DNA of 64,000 nt from Kitasatospora sp. NBC_01250 (GCF_036226465.1 NZ_CP108476.1:744001-808000); one strand, 5' to 3'. Positions 1 to 8,788 are shown, counted from the stretch's first letter. Program-made: numbers and translations. Notes: generated from the sequence alone by a model not told the origin.

Positions 1-2
1 TC

Positions 3-173
3 GTCGGCCTGGTGATGGCCTCCGGCGGCCTCTACGCCCAGGTCCTGCTGACCGCGACGCCGATGCCGCCGAGCAAGGCACCGGCGCCCGCGACCGCCGG
101 AGGCACCGGCACCGCGGTCCGCACCGTCGGCACCGCCACCCGCGCCACCGACGTCAGAACCGACCGGCCCTGA
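3..173 (+). CDS. C-terminal end of a membrane or exported protein (cut by window edge)
   Basis: Only the last 56 codons are visible, in the frame that stops with TGA at 171-173. The visible start (VGLVMASGGLYAQVLLTA) looks like the end of a transmembrane helix. It is followed by an Ala/Thr/Pro-rich tail with no recognisable domain. The frame is open from the left edge, so the gene begins outside the window. The function cannot be assigned. The call rests on the open frame, its streptomycete-like codon use and its 48-bp distance to the next start. Confidence 0.4.
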   Translation, partial: VGLVMASGGLYAQVLLTATPMPPSKAPAPATAGGTGTAVRTVGTATRATDVRTDRP

Positions 174-221
174 CGCCCCGCTCCCTGATCTGATCATCCG
201 CTTCCGCCAGGAGAGGTGAGC

Positions 222-815
222 ATGCTGATCGGACCATCACCGCGCCCCGCGCCCGGCCCCGCCCGGGCCGCGGTGCGGGGCGCGGACCCGGCCACCCGTG
301 AGTCGCCCGGCCGCCCCCGGCACCGGCAGCTCCACCGCACCCTGTACGCGTGGACGGCGGCGGAGCCGAACCCGGCCGCGCCGGCCAGGCGGCGGCTGCG
401 CGCGGCGCTCGCCGCGCTGCGCGTCCCGGCGGAGGCGGCCGACGACGCCGTGCTGATGGCCAGTGAGCTGGTCGCCAACGTCCACCGGCACACCCCGGGG
501 GCCGGGCGGCTGCACCTGGTGGTGACCGCCACGACGGTCCGGGTGGAGGTCCACGACGGCGACCCGCACCTGCCGGGGCCCTGGCACAGCGACCTCGACG
601 GCCGCTTACCCCCGCTCACCAAGACGCGCGCCGGGACCCGAGAGGAGGCCTGCGCCGAGAGCGGCCGGGGCCTGCGGATCGTGCACGCGCTCTCCGGTGG
701 CCGCTGGGGCTCGCGCCGCACGGCCTACGGAAAGCAGGTCTGGTTCGCCCTGCCCCGCCCGTTCGCCCTGCCTCGCCCGGCTTCCCCCGCTCCCCCGGCT
801 TCGCACCGCGAATAA
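222..815 (+). CDS. RsbW/SpoIIAB-like ATP-binding regulatory protein
   Basis: This 197-residue protein has one HATPase_c_2 (GHKL) domain at about residues 60-185. The N-box lies in ELVANVHRHTPGAG and a GRGLRIV glycine motif follows near residue 150. Members act as anti-sigma or switch kinases that bind sigma factors and phosphorylate STAS antagonists, and many streptomycete copies have no assigned partner. The N-terminus (about 40 residues) and the Pro/Ala-rich C-terminus are low complexity. I prefer the ATG at 222 over the GTG at 216, because AGGAG at 209-213 gives 8 nt spacing to the ATG but almost none to the GTG. No STAS gene is adjacent, so the partner is unknown. Two more proteins of this family occur at 9419 and 48223. 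Confidence 0.8.
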   Translation: MLIGPSPRPAPGPARAAVRGADPATRESPGRPRHRQLHRTLYAWTAAEPNPAAPARRRLRAALAALRVPAEAADDAVLMASELVANVHRHTPGAGRLHLVVTATTVRVEVHDGDPHLPGPWHSDLDGRLPPLTKTRAGTREEACAESGRGLRIVHALSGGRWGSRRTAYGKQVWFALPRPFALPRPASPAPPASHRE

Positions 816-1033
816 CCCGGGGATTGCCGAGGCGGGCAGCCGGAATACCCGGGCGGCGGGCCGTCTCGCGGATATCCGACCGGCGTGATCGTAGCAGCGA
901 TCCGGCGCCGGAATCGTTTCTCACAGCTGGCACACATGAACACCTAAGATTCCGCTTAAGTTCCCTCCCAGGTGAGCGGATTGCCACGGAAACCGCAGGC
1001 CGGAAGTGCTCTCGGGCCGGTCGGGAATTCGGC

Positions 1034-1039
1034 TACGGT
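1034..1039 (+). promoter_or_regulatory. Putative -10 (TACGGT) of a leaderless response-regulator mRNA
   Basis: TACGGT ends 8 nt before the ATG at 1047, and no Shine-Dalgarno sequence lies between them. That spacing is expected when transcription starts at or next to the start codon. No convincing -35 is visible. This is a prediction from position only. Confidence 0.35.
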
Positions 1040-1046
1040 GTGCGCC

Positions 1047-1775
1047 ATGACGTCCGTCCTCGTCGTAGAAGACGACCCCACGATCCGCGCCTCGCTGATC
1101 GACGTGCTGACCAGCCACCAACTCCTGGTGCGCAGTTCTCCCGACGGTTTCGGCGCGCTGCGCGAGATCACCCGGTGGCAGCCGGACGCGGTCGTGCTCG
1201 ACCTGGGGCTGCCCGACATCGACGGTGCCGATGCGCTGCGGATGATCCGCGGTCTCTCCCAGGTCCCGGTGCTGGTGGCCACCGCCCGCGACGACGACGC
1301 GGAGATCATCAAGCTGCTCAACGCGGGCGCCGACGACTACCTGGTGAAACCTTTCTCCGGTGGCCAGCTGGTCGCCCGGCTCACCGCGGTGCTGCGGCGG
1401 TGCGCGGCGCCCGGCGGCCTGCTCGACGCGGGTGACCCGACCGCTCCCGGGGACCGTTCCGGCACGACCCAGGGGCCGCTGGTCGTCGGCGAGTTGCGGA
1501 TCGACGCGCTGGCGCGCACGGTCCACCTGGCCGGCCGCGAGGTCGGCCTGACCCGCCGCGAGTTCGACCTGCTGGCGTTCCTGGCCCGCAACGCCGGCCG
1601 AGTCGTCTCCCGCCGCAAGATCCTGGCCGAGGTGTGGCGCCAGCCGTACGTGGACGAGCAGACCGTCGACGTCCACCTGTCCTGCCTGCGCCGCAAGCTG
1701 GGCGAACGCGCCTCGCGGCCACGGTACCTGCACACCGTCCGGGGCGTGGGCGTGAAACTGGTGTCCCCCCTGTGA
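1047..1775 (+). CDS. OmpR/PhoB-family response regulator
   Basis: This 242-residue protein has an N-terminal receiver domain (about 1-115). It shows the acidic pair EDDP, the phospho-acceptor region VVLDLGLPDIDG, the conserved Thr/Ala TARDDD and the Lys in DDYLVKPFSG. A C-terminal winged-helix DNA-binding domain (about 140-240) contains LTRREFDLLAFLARN and TVDVHLSCLRRKLG. The start is ATG 1047, where the receiver strand begins (MTSVLVVEDDP); the longer upstream frame has no family match. Its stop overlaps the GTG of the following kinase (GTGA), so the two are probably translated together as one two-component system. The signal and regulon cannot be read from the sequence. Confidence 0.93.
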   Translation: MTSVLVVEDDPTIRASLIDVLTSHQLLVRSSPDGFGALREITRWQPDAVVLDLGLPDIDGADALRMIRGLSQVPVLVATARDDDAEIIKLLNAGADDYLVKPFSGGQLVARLTAVLRRCAAPGGLLDAGDPTAPGDRSGTTQGPLVVGELRIDALARTVHLAGREVGLTRREFDLLAFLARNAGRVVSRRKILAEVWRQPYVDEQTVDVHLSCLRRKLGERASRPRYLHTVRGVGVKLVSPL

Positions 1776-3181
1776 GGGCCACGCTCGCCACCGTCACCCT
1801 GGTGGTGACCTCGATGGTCGCCCTGTCCTTCCTGGTCCCGCTCGCACTGCTGCTGCGCACCCAGGTGCGCACCCAGGCCACCCTCGCCGCCGAGCAGCGG
1901 GCGGTGGCGGTGGTGCCCGCGCTGGCGCTCTCGCTCCAACCGGCCGACCTGGCCCGCACGGTGGCCGAGCTGGACAGCGCGGGCCGGCTCTGCGTGCACC
2001 TGCCCGGCGGGCAGGCGGTCGGGGCCGCGCACGCCGCGCCGCCGCTGCTCGCCGAGGTCGTGCGCAGCCGAAGTGCGCTGGCCCGGGCCGTTCCCGGCGG
2101 CTGGGACTACCTGCAGCCCGTGCTGATGGACCGTGACCAGGTGGCGGTGGTGGAGGAGTTCGTCCCGCAGGCCGAGCTGAACCGCGGGGTGGCCCGGGCC
2201 TGGGCGGTGATGGCGGTGCTGGCGGTGGCCCTGGTGGCCGGGTCGGTGCTGCTGGCCGACCGGCTGGGGGCCCGGGTGGTGCGGGCCTCGCGCCGCCTGT
2301 CGGCGGCCTCGACGGCGCTGGGCGGCGGCGATCTGGCGGTCCGGGTGGAGCCGACCGGGCCGCCCGAACTCCGAGCGGCCGGGCAGGCGTTCAACACCAT
2401 GGCCGACCGGGTGGCGCAACTGCTGGCCACCGAGCGCGAACTGGTCGCCGACCTGTCGCACCGGCTGCGCACCCCGCTGACCGCGCTGTCGCTGGCGGCC
2501 GAGCGGATCGGGCCGGTGCCGGGCGCGCCCCGGCTGAGCTCGGCCATCCACCACCTGGAGTCCGAGCTGGACGAGATCATCGTCGCGGCCCGAACCCCGC
2601 TGGCCACCCGGCCGTTGGGGGTGGACCGGGGCGCTGCCCCGCGCGGCGCCGCGCCGGCTCGCCCGGAGCAGCGCGCCGGCGAGACCTGCCAGGTGGCCGA
2701 ACTGGCCCGGCACCGGGTCGGCTTCTGGTCGGTGCTGGCCGAACAGCAGGGCCGCACCTGCAGTTTCGAGGCGACCGACGAGCCGACGCCGGTGCGCCTG
2801 CCGGACGACCACCTGGCCGCCGCGGTGGACGCCCTGGTGGGCAACGTCTTCCGGCACACCCCCGAGGGGACCGGCTTCGCGGTGAGCGTCCACCGCACCG
2901 CGCAGAGCGTCCTGCTGGTGGTCGAGGACGGCGGTGGCGGCATCGAGGACCCGGACAGCGCGCTCTCCCGCGGAGTGAGCAACGGGGGCTCCACCGGACT
3001 GGGCCTGGACATCGCACTCAGTGCGGCGCAGTCCACCCGCGGGCAGTTGCGCATCCAGCGCAGCGAGTTGGGCGGCGCCCGGGTGGAGGTGGCGCTCGGC
3101 CTGGCCGCCGACTCGCGGCGGACCCTGGGCCGGGCCTGGCGCCATCGGCGGCGAAGAGCCGCGGAGTCCACCGGCCGGTGA
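1772..3181 (+). CDS. Membrane sensor histidine kinase, partner of the preceding regulator
   Basis: This 469-residue protein starts at the GTG overlapping the regulator stop. TM1 is at about residues 3-27 and TM2 at about 141-163, enclosing a short extracytoplasmic sensor of roughly 110 residues. A HAMP linker (about 165-217) follows. The dimerisation/phosphoacceptor helix holds the H-box SHRLRTPLTALSLAAE near residue 229. The ATPase domain (about 345-440) has the N-box VGNVFRHTPEGT and the G1 box VVEDGGGGIEDPD. A low-complexity Ala/Pro/Arg insert lies between the H-box and the ATPase domain (about 285-310). It should autophosphorylate at the H-box histidine and pass phosphate to the regulator at 1047. 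Confidence 0.92.
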   Translation: MRATLATVTLVVTSMVALSFLVPLALLLRTQVRTQATLAAEQRAVAVVPALALSLQPADLARTVAELDSAGRLCVHLPGGQAVGAAHAAPPLLAEVVRSRSALARAVPGGWDYLQPVLMDRDQVAVVEEFVPQAELNRGVARAWAVMAVLAVALVAGSVLLADRLGARVVRASRRLSAASTALGGGDLAVRVEPTGPPELRAAGQAFNTMADRVAQLLATERELVADLSHRLRTPLTALSLAAERIGPVPGAPRLSSAIHHLESELDEIIVAARTPLATRPLGVDRGAAPRGAAPARPEQRAGETCQVAELARHRVGFWSVLAEQQGRTCSFEATDEPTPVRLPDDHLAAAVDALVGNVFRHTPEGTGFAVSVHRTAQSVLLVVEDGGGGIEDPDSALSRGVSNGGSTGLGLDIALSAAQSTRGQLRIQRSELGGARVEVALGLAADSRRTLGRAWRHRRRRAAESTGR

Positions 3182-3564
3182 ATTCCGTCCGACAGCCGCC
3201 GCCTTTTCCCCGCAGTTCTTCTGATGGACCGTTCGGCAATCGATAGTGACAAAAAGTCTCACAACTCGAATATTCATCGGTCCCCGACCAGCGGAAACTT
3301 GACTTGGGAAGACCCCTGCGGCCACCATCCTGCTACCAGCGGGTAGGAACCGATCACCAGCGGCCCGGATCCGGGCCCGACAACGCAGTGCGGGCAGTCG
3401 GCGGCTGCCCGACCGGCACGACCGGTCGAGGAATTGCGGTCCGGCACGGAACTCCCGCGTCCGGCGCCGTCATTCGTCGACCGGCCCGGTGCCGTGCGTG
3501 TTCCCGCGCTGGGCACCGCCCGTTCGACTGCGTACCTCCCCAGGGATTGCGCGGAGGAGATGAG
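3182..3564. other. Intergenic region between the kinase gene and the sigma/RICIN gene
   Basis: No gene is evident in these 383 bp. Positions about 3225-3310 are distinctly more AT-rich than the surroundings and are a likely promoter zone. A TTGACT at 3299-3304 resembles a -35, but I see no good -10 at the right distance. GGAGGA at 3553-3558 is the ribosome-binding site of the next gene. Confidence 0.5.
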
Positions 3565-5229
3565 ATGCCAGATCCGGTGACCGCCGCGACCACGGATGCC
3601 GAACTCGCGCGCCGCATCCGGGCCGGTGACGGTCCGGGCCACCCGGCTGCCGACGAGCTCGCCCGCCGTCACCGGCCCGCCGTGGTCGCCTACGCGCGAC
3701 TGTGCTGCGCGCAGGACGAGAGCGCGCAGGAGCTCGCCGACGAGGCCATCGCGCGGACCCTGGCGGCCGTCCGGACCCGCACCGGGCCAGGCCGCGGCTG
3801 GCGCCCGTGGCTGCTCACCGAGGTGCGGCGCACCGCCACCATCTGGGCCGACACCGCGCGCCGTGCCGAGTTGTCCGCCGAGTTCACCACCTGGCTGGAC
3901 GCCCTGCCCCGGCCGGCCACCGGCCGGGGCTGGTCCGCGGTCCGGGCGTCGGTCGCCGCCGAGTCGGCCTCGACCCTGCTGCAGGCCTTCCTGAGCCTGC
4001 CGCCCTCGCGCCAGAGCGACCTGTGGCACCACCTGGAGCAGCCGTCGGCCGACGGCACCCTGCTTGAGCCCCCGACCCCGCCCGCCATCCCCGACACGGT
4101 GACCCGGCAGAGCCTGCACGACGCCTACCTGCAGGCCTACCTCCCGCGCGCACCCCGCCGCTCCTGCCGCCACCTGCTGAGCGCGCTCGGCAGGACCGTC
4201 CGGCGCGGCCCCACCCAGGAGGCCCGGGAGCTCGACCGCCACCTCGCCCGCTGCGCCGCCTGCCGGCACGCCCACGCGGACCTCACCGCCATCCACGCCT
4301 GGGAGCGGCCCGTGCTGCGGCGCGCCCTGCTGCTGTGGACCGGCGAGGCGGCCGCGCCCCCGGCCGCGCCCGCGCCCTCCGTCTTCTCCCGGGCCCGCCG
4401 GCCGCACGGCGGCGAGCCGCGGCTGGACGGGCGGCGGCTGCTGGTGTTCACCGTCGTGGTGGGCGCCGGGGGGCTGGCGGCCCTGGTGGTGGCGGGGGTG
4501 ATCGTGACGGCCGTGGACGCGGCCGGCACGCACGCGCCACTGGCCGGCAGCATCCTGATACCGGCCTCGCTCACGCCCTCGCCGACGCCCGGCGGCGGGT
4601 CCGCGAGCCCGCCGCCCGCCACCGCCACGCCCTCGCCCCAGGTCAGCGCCCCGGTCTCGGCCTCCGCGTCCCCGTCGGTGTCGCTCAGCCCCTCCCCCAG
4701 CCCCTCGGCCGCCAGCGCGGCGCCCTCGCCGAGCGCCTCCCCCAGCCCGTCCCCGAGCCCCTCGCCGTCCGCCGACGCGGTCGGCTTCCGCCTGGTCAAC
4801 AGCAGCTCCGGGCTCTGCGTGGGCCTCACCGGCGACGGGCTGCTCGCGGTGCAGCTCCAGCAGTGCACCGGCGACGCGTCGCAGAGCTGGCAGCAGCTGA
4901 CGGCCGATCAGGGCACCTTCCAGTTGCGCAACACCGGCACCGGCCAGTGCCTGGACGGCACCACCGACGGCGGGGACACCGTCACCGTCACCCTGCAGGC
5001 CTGCCGCTCCGACCCCGGCCGCAGCGAACAGCTGTGGCGGTTCACCTCGGACGCGGCGCCCGGCTCGTTCCGCCTCTGGTTCCTGCCCGCGGTGCCGGCC
5101 AGCGCCTACCCCGCCCATCTGCTCGGCCCGCAGAACTGGGCCCCGGGCGACCTGCCGAGGATCGGCTCCCCGCTGGTCCAGCTGCCCGACTACTACCACT
5201 CCGCGAGCTTCGACTTCACCATGGGCTGA
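3565..5229 (+). CDS. Membrane protein joining a sigma-like region, a zinc-finger motif and a RICIN-type lectin domain
   Basis: This 554-residue protein starts at ATG 3565, 6 nt after GGAGGA. Residues about 10-110 resemble region 2 of ECF-type sigma factors (ELARRIRAGD, then a helical segment with EVRRTATIWADTARR). Near residue 225 is an H-x3-C-x2-C motif (HLARCAACRH), as in zinc-finger anti-sigma factors. One TM helix spans about 291-317. A Ser/Pro-rich linker (about 330-405) leads to a C-terminal beta-trefoil (about 407-552) with repeated LCVGLTGDG, QSWQQLT and QCLDGTTDG motifs, which marks it as a RICIN-type carbohydrate-binding domain. The topology puts the regulatory part inside and the lectin outside, suggesting a glycan-sensing transmembrane regulator. 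Whether the sigma-like part binds promoters is unknown. Confidence 0.8.
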   Translation: MPDPVTAATTDAELARRIRAGDGPGHPAADELARRHRPAVVAYARLCCAQDESAQELADEAIARTLAAVRTRTGPGRGWRPWLLTEVRRTATIWADTARRAELSAEFTTWLDALPRPATGRGWSAVRASVAAESASTLLQAFLSLPPSRQSDLWHHLEQPSADGTLLEPPTPPAIPDTVTRQSLHDAYLQAYLPRAPRRSCRHLLSALGRTVRRGPTQEARELDRHLARCAACRHAHADLTAIHAWERPVLRRALLLWTGEAAAPPAAPAPSVFSRARRPHGGEPRLDGRRLLVFTVVVGAGGLAALVVAGVIVTAVDAAGTHAPLAGSILIPASLTPSPTPGGGSASPPPATATPSPQVSAPVSASASPSVSLSPSPSPSAASAAPSPSASPSPSPSPSPSADAVGFRLVNSSSGLCVGLTGDGLLAVQLQQCTGDASQSWQQLTADQGTFQLRNTGTGQCLDGTTDGGDTVTVTLQACRSDPGRSEQLWRFTSDAAPGSFRLWFLPAVPASAYPAHLLGPQNWAPGDLPRIGSPLVQLPDYYHSASFDFTMG

Positions 5230-5310
5230 GCCACCGGCTGAGCCATCGGCTGAGCCACCGGTCGGGCCACCGGTCGGGCCACCGGTCGGGCCACGGGCCG
5301 AGCCGGTGGC
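5226..5310 (+). repeat. 12-bp tandem repeat overlapping the stop codon
   Basis: About seven imperfect copies of a 12-bp unit (consensus TGAGCCACCGGC changing to CGGGCCACCGGT) run from the stop codon of the RICIN gene into the gap before the convergent gene. The first three copies begin TGAGCC and the next three CGGGCC, as expected from stepwise duplication. No terminator-type stem is obvious within it. Confidence 0.75.
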
Positions 5311-5332
5311 CGGGCAGCGGCGCAGGCCGCTC

Positions 5333-6136
5333 TCACATGGTGGTGAACGCACCGCCGACGTAGCCGAACTCCGGATCGTCCGACGTGAGTTCACCGTGCT
5401 CGGCGAGCAGCTTCGCGGCGTACGGCTCGGCGTCGTCCTGCGGCTCGTAGCCGAGCAGCCGCCGCCCCGGCTCCAGGTCCCACCAGCGACGGGTGTTGGC
5501 GGAGATGCCGAACACCACGTGGTGGCCGGAGAGTTCGGCACCGATCGCGGCATGGACCAGGCGGCCGCAGTCGGCGGGGCTGAGCCAGGTGGCGAGCATG
5601 CGCACCGTGCGCGGCTCGGCGAAGCACGAGCCGATCCGCAGCGAGACGGTCGAGATCCCGTGCTTGTCGGCGTAGAGCGCGGCCAGGTCCTCGCCGAAGC
5701 ACTTGGACAGGCCGTAGTAGGTGTCCGGCCGGTGCGGGACGTCGGCCCCGACGAGGCTGCCGTCGGCCGGACGTCCGGTGTAGCCGACCGCGTGGTTGCT
5801 GCTCGCGTAGACCACGCGGCGCACTCCGGCGGCCCGCGCGGCCTCGTACACGCGGTAGGTGCCCTCGATGTTGGCGGTCAGCACGTCCGGGAACGGCGCC
5901 TCCGACGCGATGCCGGCCAGGTGCACCACGGCGTCGACACCGGCCATGGCGGCGGCCAGTGCCTCGGTGTCGGCGAGGTCGGCCACGACGGCCGCGGGCT
6001 CGCCCGGGATCGGTGCCTTGTCGAAGAGCCGCAGCGCGTACCCGTAGCCGGGCAGGCTCGCGCGCAGGAAGGTACCGACCCCGCCGGCCGCCCCGGTGAG
6101 CAGCACGGTGCGACGGGCACCCAGGACATCAGTCAT
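5333..6136 (-). CDS. NAD-dependent epimerase/dehydratase, uronate-dehydrogenase-like
   Basis: This 267-residue Rossmann protein has GAAGGVGTFL for NAD binding at about 16-25, ASSNH around residue 106, and the YxxxK catalytic pair in YGLSKCFGE (about 137-145). The C-terminal half carries RIGSCFAEPRTVRMLATW and ISANTRRWWDLEP, which match the pattern I know from bacterial uronate dehydrogenases. Those oxidise galacturonate or glucuronate to the aldarolactone. No other sugar-acid gene is nearby, so substrate assignment is by family only. It is convergent with the RICIN gene and about 90 bp upstream of the nitroreductase stop. Confidence 0.75.
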   Translation of the reverse strand: MTDVLGARRTVLLTGAAGGVGTFLRASLPGYGYALRLFDKAPIPGEPAAVVADLADTEALAAAMAGVDAVVHLAGIASEAPFPDVLTANIEGTYRVYEAARAAGVRRVVYASSNHAVGYTGRPADGSLVGADVPHRPDTYYGLSKCFGEDLAALYADKHGISTVSLRIGSCFAEPRTVRMLATWLSPADCGRLVHAAIGAELSGHHVVFGISANTRRWWDLEPGRRLLGYEPQDDAEPYAAKLLAEHGELTSDDPEFGYVGGAFTTM

Positions 6137-6227
6137 GCGGACCTGCCTTCACGGTCACGGGTCGGACGGGCAGGTGCCCGGCCCTGGAGTGAACGCTGCC
6201 CCACCGCCGGGTGGGTCATGCGCCGGG

Positions 6228-7238
6228 TCATGCACCGCCCTGCCCGCCGTCCGCGAGTCCCCCGTCGTCCAGCACCTCGGACACGCCCAGCCGGGGCGTG
6301 TGCGCACCCTCGGGCCCGTAGCCGAGGCGCAGCAGCATGTGCACGACTCCCGGTCCGCGCTCGGGATCGCGCGCCTCCCAGCGCAGCGCCGACCACTCCA
6401 GCGCCTGGTGCAGCATCGTGGCGCGCACCCCGTGCACGGTGGCGTGCAGCAGCACGGCCTCCAGCGCCAGCCCGGCCCGCAGCCAGTCCTGCGGGTGGTC
6501 GCCGCGGGTGGCGAGCACCGCCAGGCACGGGTCGGTCTCGAACTCGGCGGGCGCCCGGTGCTCGGCGAGGCGCAGCCCGGCGTAGTCGCGCATCGGGATG
6601 CGGCCGGCTGCATCCTGCGGGCCCAGCGCCTCGGGCGGGATGCCGTAGGGGGCCGCGCCCGGGCCCCGGATCCAGGAGCGGCTCTCGGCGCTGCGAGCCG
6701 GGTCGGTGACGCTGCGGCGCTCGGCCTCGGCGGTCAGCTCCAGCAGCCGGCGGCGCTCGCCGCTGTCGGGGAAGTACAGCCAGGCGTCCTCCGCCCGGGC
6801 GGCCTCGGCCAGCTCGGTCAGCACGGCCGTCGGCACGGCCTGGTCGGTGAAGGGCTCGCGCTGCGAGTGGCGCTGCCCGATCGCCTCCCGCAGCCTCGCG
6901 GGCACCGCGGGGGCGGCCCCGGCGGGCTGCGCCAGCACGACCGCGGCCAGCAGGTCGGGGTCGCCGGGGTCGGGCAGCAGCGTCACCTCCGGCGCCCAGC
7001 CCAGGTCCTGTGCGGCGAGGCGCAGGTTGAGGACGGCGGCGCCGACCGAGATGTACAGCGCGCGGCCTTCCGGGTCGATGGCGGGCAGCGCGCGCTCGGG
7101 GGCCGCGCGGACCTCCAGGGTGGCGGTCCGCGGCACCAGCGTGAAGTGCCAGGGCTGGCTGTTGTGGATGGACGGAGCGGCCACGGCAGCGGAGATCAGT
7201 TTCTCCAGGGTGGCGGCGTCAAGGACCGCGGCGATCAT
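6228..7238 (-). CDS. Acg-type nitroreductase-family flavoprotein
   Basis: This 336-residue protein begins MIAAVLDAATLEKL, followed by AAPSIHNSQPWHF (residues about 18-30), a hallmark of the double-domain Acg branch of the nitroreductase fold. Typical single-domain nitroreductases are about 200 residues, so the length fits Acg. Acg proteins bind FMN and are stress or dormancy associated in mycobacteria; the reaction is not settled. ATG 7238 is chosen because GGGAGG lies 7 nt upstream; an 18-codon N-terminal extension is open but has no support. The downstream gene is the uronate-dehydrogenase-like gene, possibly cotranscribed. Confidence 0.8.
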   Translation of the reverse strand: MIAAVLDAATLEKLISAAVAAPSIHNSQPWHFTLVPRTATLEVRAAPERALPAIDPEGRALYISVGAAVLNLRLAAQDLGWAPEVTLLPDPGDPDLLAAVVLAQPAGAAPAVPARLREAIGQRHSQREPFTDQAVPTAVLTELAEAARAEDAWLYFPDSGERRRLLELTAEAERRSVTDPARSAESRSWIRGPGAAPYGIPPEALGPQDAAGRIPMRDYAGLRLAEHRAPAEFETDPCLAVLATRGDHPQDWLRAGLALEAVLLHATVHGVRATMLHQALEWSALRWEARDPERGPGVVHMLLRLGYGPEGAHTPRLGVSEVLDDGGLADGGQGGA

Positions 7239-7319
7239 GGCGGGCCTCCCGGGCCGGTGGGCGGGGCGGATGCCTCCATAGCCATGGTCCACCCCCGGCC
7301 CCGACCGGGCCTGGGCTGG

Positions 7320-7382
7320 GCATCACCACCGCATCACCGCCACCGCGTCACTGCCACCGCATCACCAGCGCCGCATCACCGC
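7320..7382. repeat. Short imperfect repeats (CCGCATCACC type)
   Basis: Between the nitroreductase start and the hairpin at 7381 the sequence repeats CATCACC/GTCACTGCCACC units about five times. They are non-coding, with no further signal recognised. Confidence 0.5.
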
Positions 7383-7412
7383 CGGCCGGACCCGTCCGAG
7401 GGTCCGGCCGGC
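7381..7412 (-). terminator. Hairpin downstream of the CAP-domain gene
   Basis: GCCGGCCGGACCC (7381-7393) and GGGTCCGGCCGGC (7400-7412) form a perfect 13-bp stem with a 6-nt loop. It starts 28 bp past the stop codon of the minus-strand CAP gene. There is no T-tract, as is common for actinobacterial terminators. It would isolate the CAP transcript from the nitroreductase gene downstream. Confidence 0.7.
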
Positions 7413-7439
7413 TGCGCTCCGCTCGCCGACGGCCCCGGA

Positions 7440-8555
7440 TCAGTCGGAGAAGTCCTGGGTCATCCACACCGTCCCCGAGGAGTCGCGCAGCAGTTCGATC
7501 CCGATGTGCTTGAACGCCGGGTTGAGGATGTTGCGGCGGTGGCCGTCGTTCGGCGGCTGCTCGGCGAGCATGCTGTTGGTCAGTCCGACGGCCATGTCGG
7601 CTATCGCGGCCGTGGTGTCGGCCACCGGGCCACCGTCGCCGATGTTCTCACCGGCCGTCCCCCACTGGACGCCGGCGGCGTTCTCGCGGTCGCCGAAGGC
7701 GGGCTCACCCGGGCACTGGTGCTCCAGCCCGCACCCCCCGGCCATGGTGTGGTTGTGGGCGTTCGCGCTGGTCTGCAGGCCCGCGAGCATCTGCAGCGGC
7801 GCGACGCCCTGGGCGGCCCGCGCCTGGTTGATGACGGCCAGCACCTGGTTGGCCGCTGCGTTCAGGTCGGCACCGGCGGCGTCGGTCGCGGTGATGCCGT
7901 TCGGCGCCGCGGCGGTGGGGGCGGCGGTGCTGGGGCTCGGCGCGGTGGTGCGGCTCGGCGCGGCGGCCGGGCTCGGCGCGAGGAGGGGGACGGTGCTCGG
8001 CACCGCCGGGGCCTGTGGGGCGGCGCTGGTCCGTGCGCCGGCGGGGGTGGGCGCGCTCGACGGTGCTCCGACGGTCGGCGAGGCGACCGGCGTGGTGCTG
8101 ATGCCGGCCCCGGGCAGCCGGGTCGGTCCGGGGCTCGACGCGCTCGGGGCCGTGGTGGCGCTCGGGGCGGCCGAGGCGGTCGGGGCGGCCGAGGGCGCGG
8201 CCGGCGAACCGGACGCGGTCTCCGTCAGGGCGTCGGGCGCGGCCGGCGGCTCCGGATCCGCGAGCGTCCTGCCGTTCTGCGGGCCGGTCGACAACGCGTT
8301 GCCGCCGATCACCACCGTCGTCGCCGTTGCCGCCAGGGCGACCGCGGCGAGCAGGGGTTTGGCGCCGGGTAGCGCCCGCCTGGCCCGGTGCCGGCCGTTG
8401 CCGTTGTCGTTGCTCTTGCCCTTGCCGCCTCGGCGGTGGGACCCACCACCGGCGCGGCGGGCCGGCGCACCCGCGTCCTGCCGGTTCGCCGGTCGGTCGC
8501 CGTCCCAGTCCCAGGGCTGCACGGCCGGGTCGGTGTCGGTGGCGTAGCTGGTCAT
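7440..8555 (-). CDS. Membrane-anchored or secreted CAP (SCP/PR1-like) domain protein
   Basis: This 371-residue protein starts at ATG 8555, with AGGAG about 5 nt upstream. A basic cytoplasmic segment (about 30-70) precedes one hydrophobic helix (about 68-90), probably a signal anchor. A long Ala/Pro/Ser/Thr-rich stalk (about 95-235) follows. The C-terminal CAP domain (about 245-371) shows VLAVINQARAAQGVAPL, AHNHTM, GENIGDG and GHRRNILNPAFKHIGIEL, in the usual order. CAP proteins are extracellular with varied roles, and bacterial ones are often cell-wall associated. I see no catalytic feature that fixes a function. The upstream 230 bp hold the promoter but no riboswitch that I can identify. Confidence 0.88.
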   Translation of the reverse strand: MTSYATDTDPAVQPWDWDGDRPANRQDAGAPARRAGGGSHRRGGKGKSNDNGNGRHRARRALPGAKPLLAAVALAATATTVVIGGNALSTGPQNGRTLADPEPPAAPDALTETASGSPAAPSAAPTASAAPSATTAPSASSPGPTRLPGAGISTTPVASPTVGAPSSAPTPAGARTSAAPQAPAVPSTVPLLAPSPAAAPSRTTAPSPSTAAPTAAAPNGITATDAAGADLNAAANQVLAVINQARAAQGVAPLQMLAGLQTSANAHNHTMAGGCGLEHQCPGEPAFGDRENAAGVQWGTAGENIGDGGPVADTTAAIADMAVGLTNSMLAEQPPNDGHRRNILNPAFKHIGIELLRDSSGTVWMTQDFSD

Positions 8556-8788
8556 CTGCTCTCCTGCTGTCGAGGGCCTTCCGTGACAGGAGACCCGCGG
8601 GAGGGCGACGGATAACGGAAAACCTGGAACGGACTTTCGATCCCGGTCCTGCGCTACCGGATCCTAGACAGCCTGAAACGCACGAATGCCGCATACCGGG
8701 CTTCCATAAGGAGCCTTAAGGAAGCGCTCACCCAGGCTTTCGCCGACCCGGACCGCAGACCGAGGGACGCGCCGACCCGCGCCCCTCC

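Noticed and set aside
3299..3304. TTGACT as a -35 for the sigma/RICIN gene
   Set aside because: No acceptable -10 hexamer lies 16-19 bp downstream.
8556..8788. Possible c-di-AMP (ydaO) riboswitch before the CAP-domain gene, as seen before some streptomycete cell-wall genes
   Set aside because: The conserved GGTAACC/GGCAGCTAACC-type segments could not be found in the minus-strand leader.
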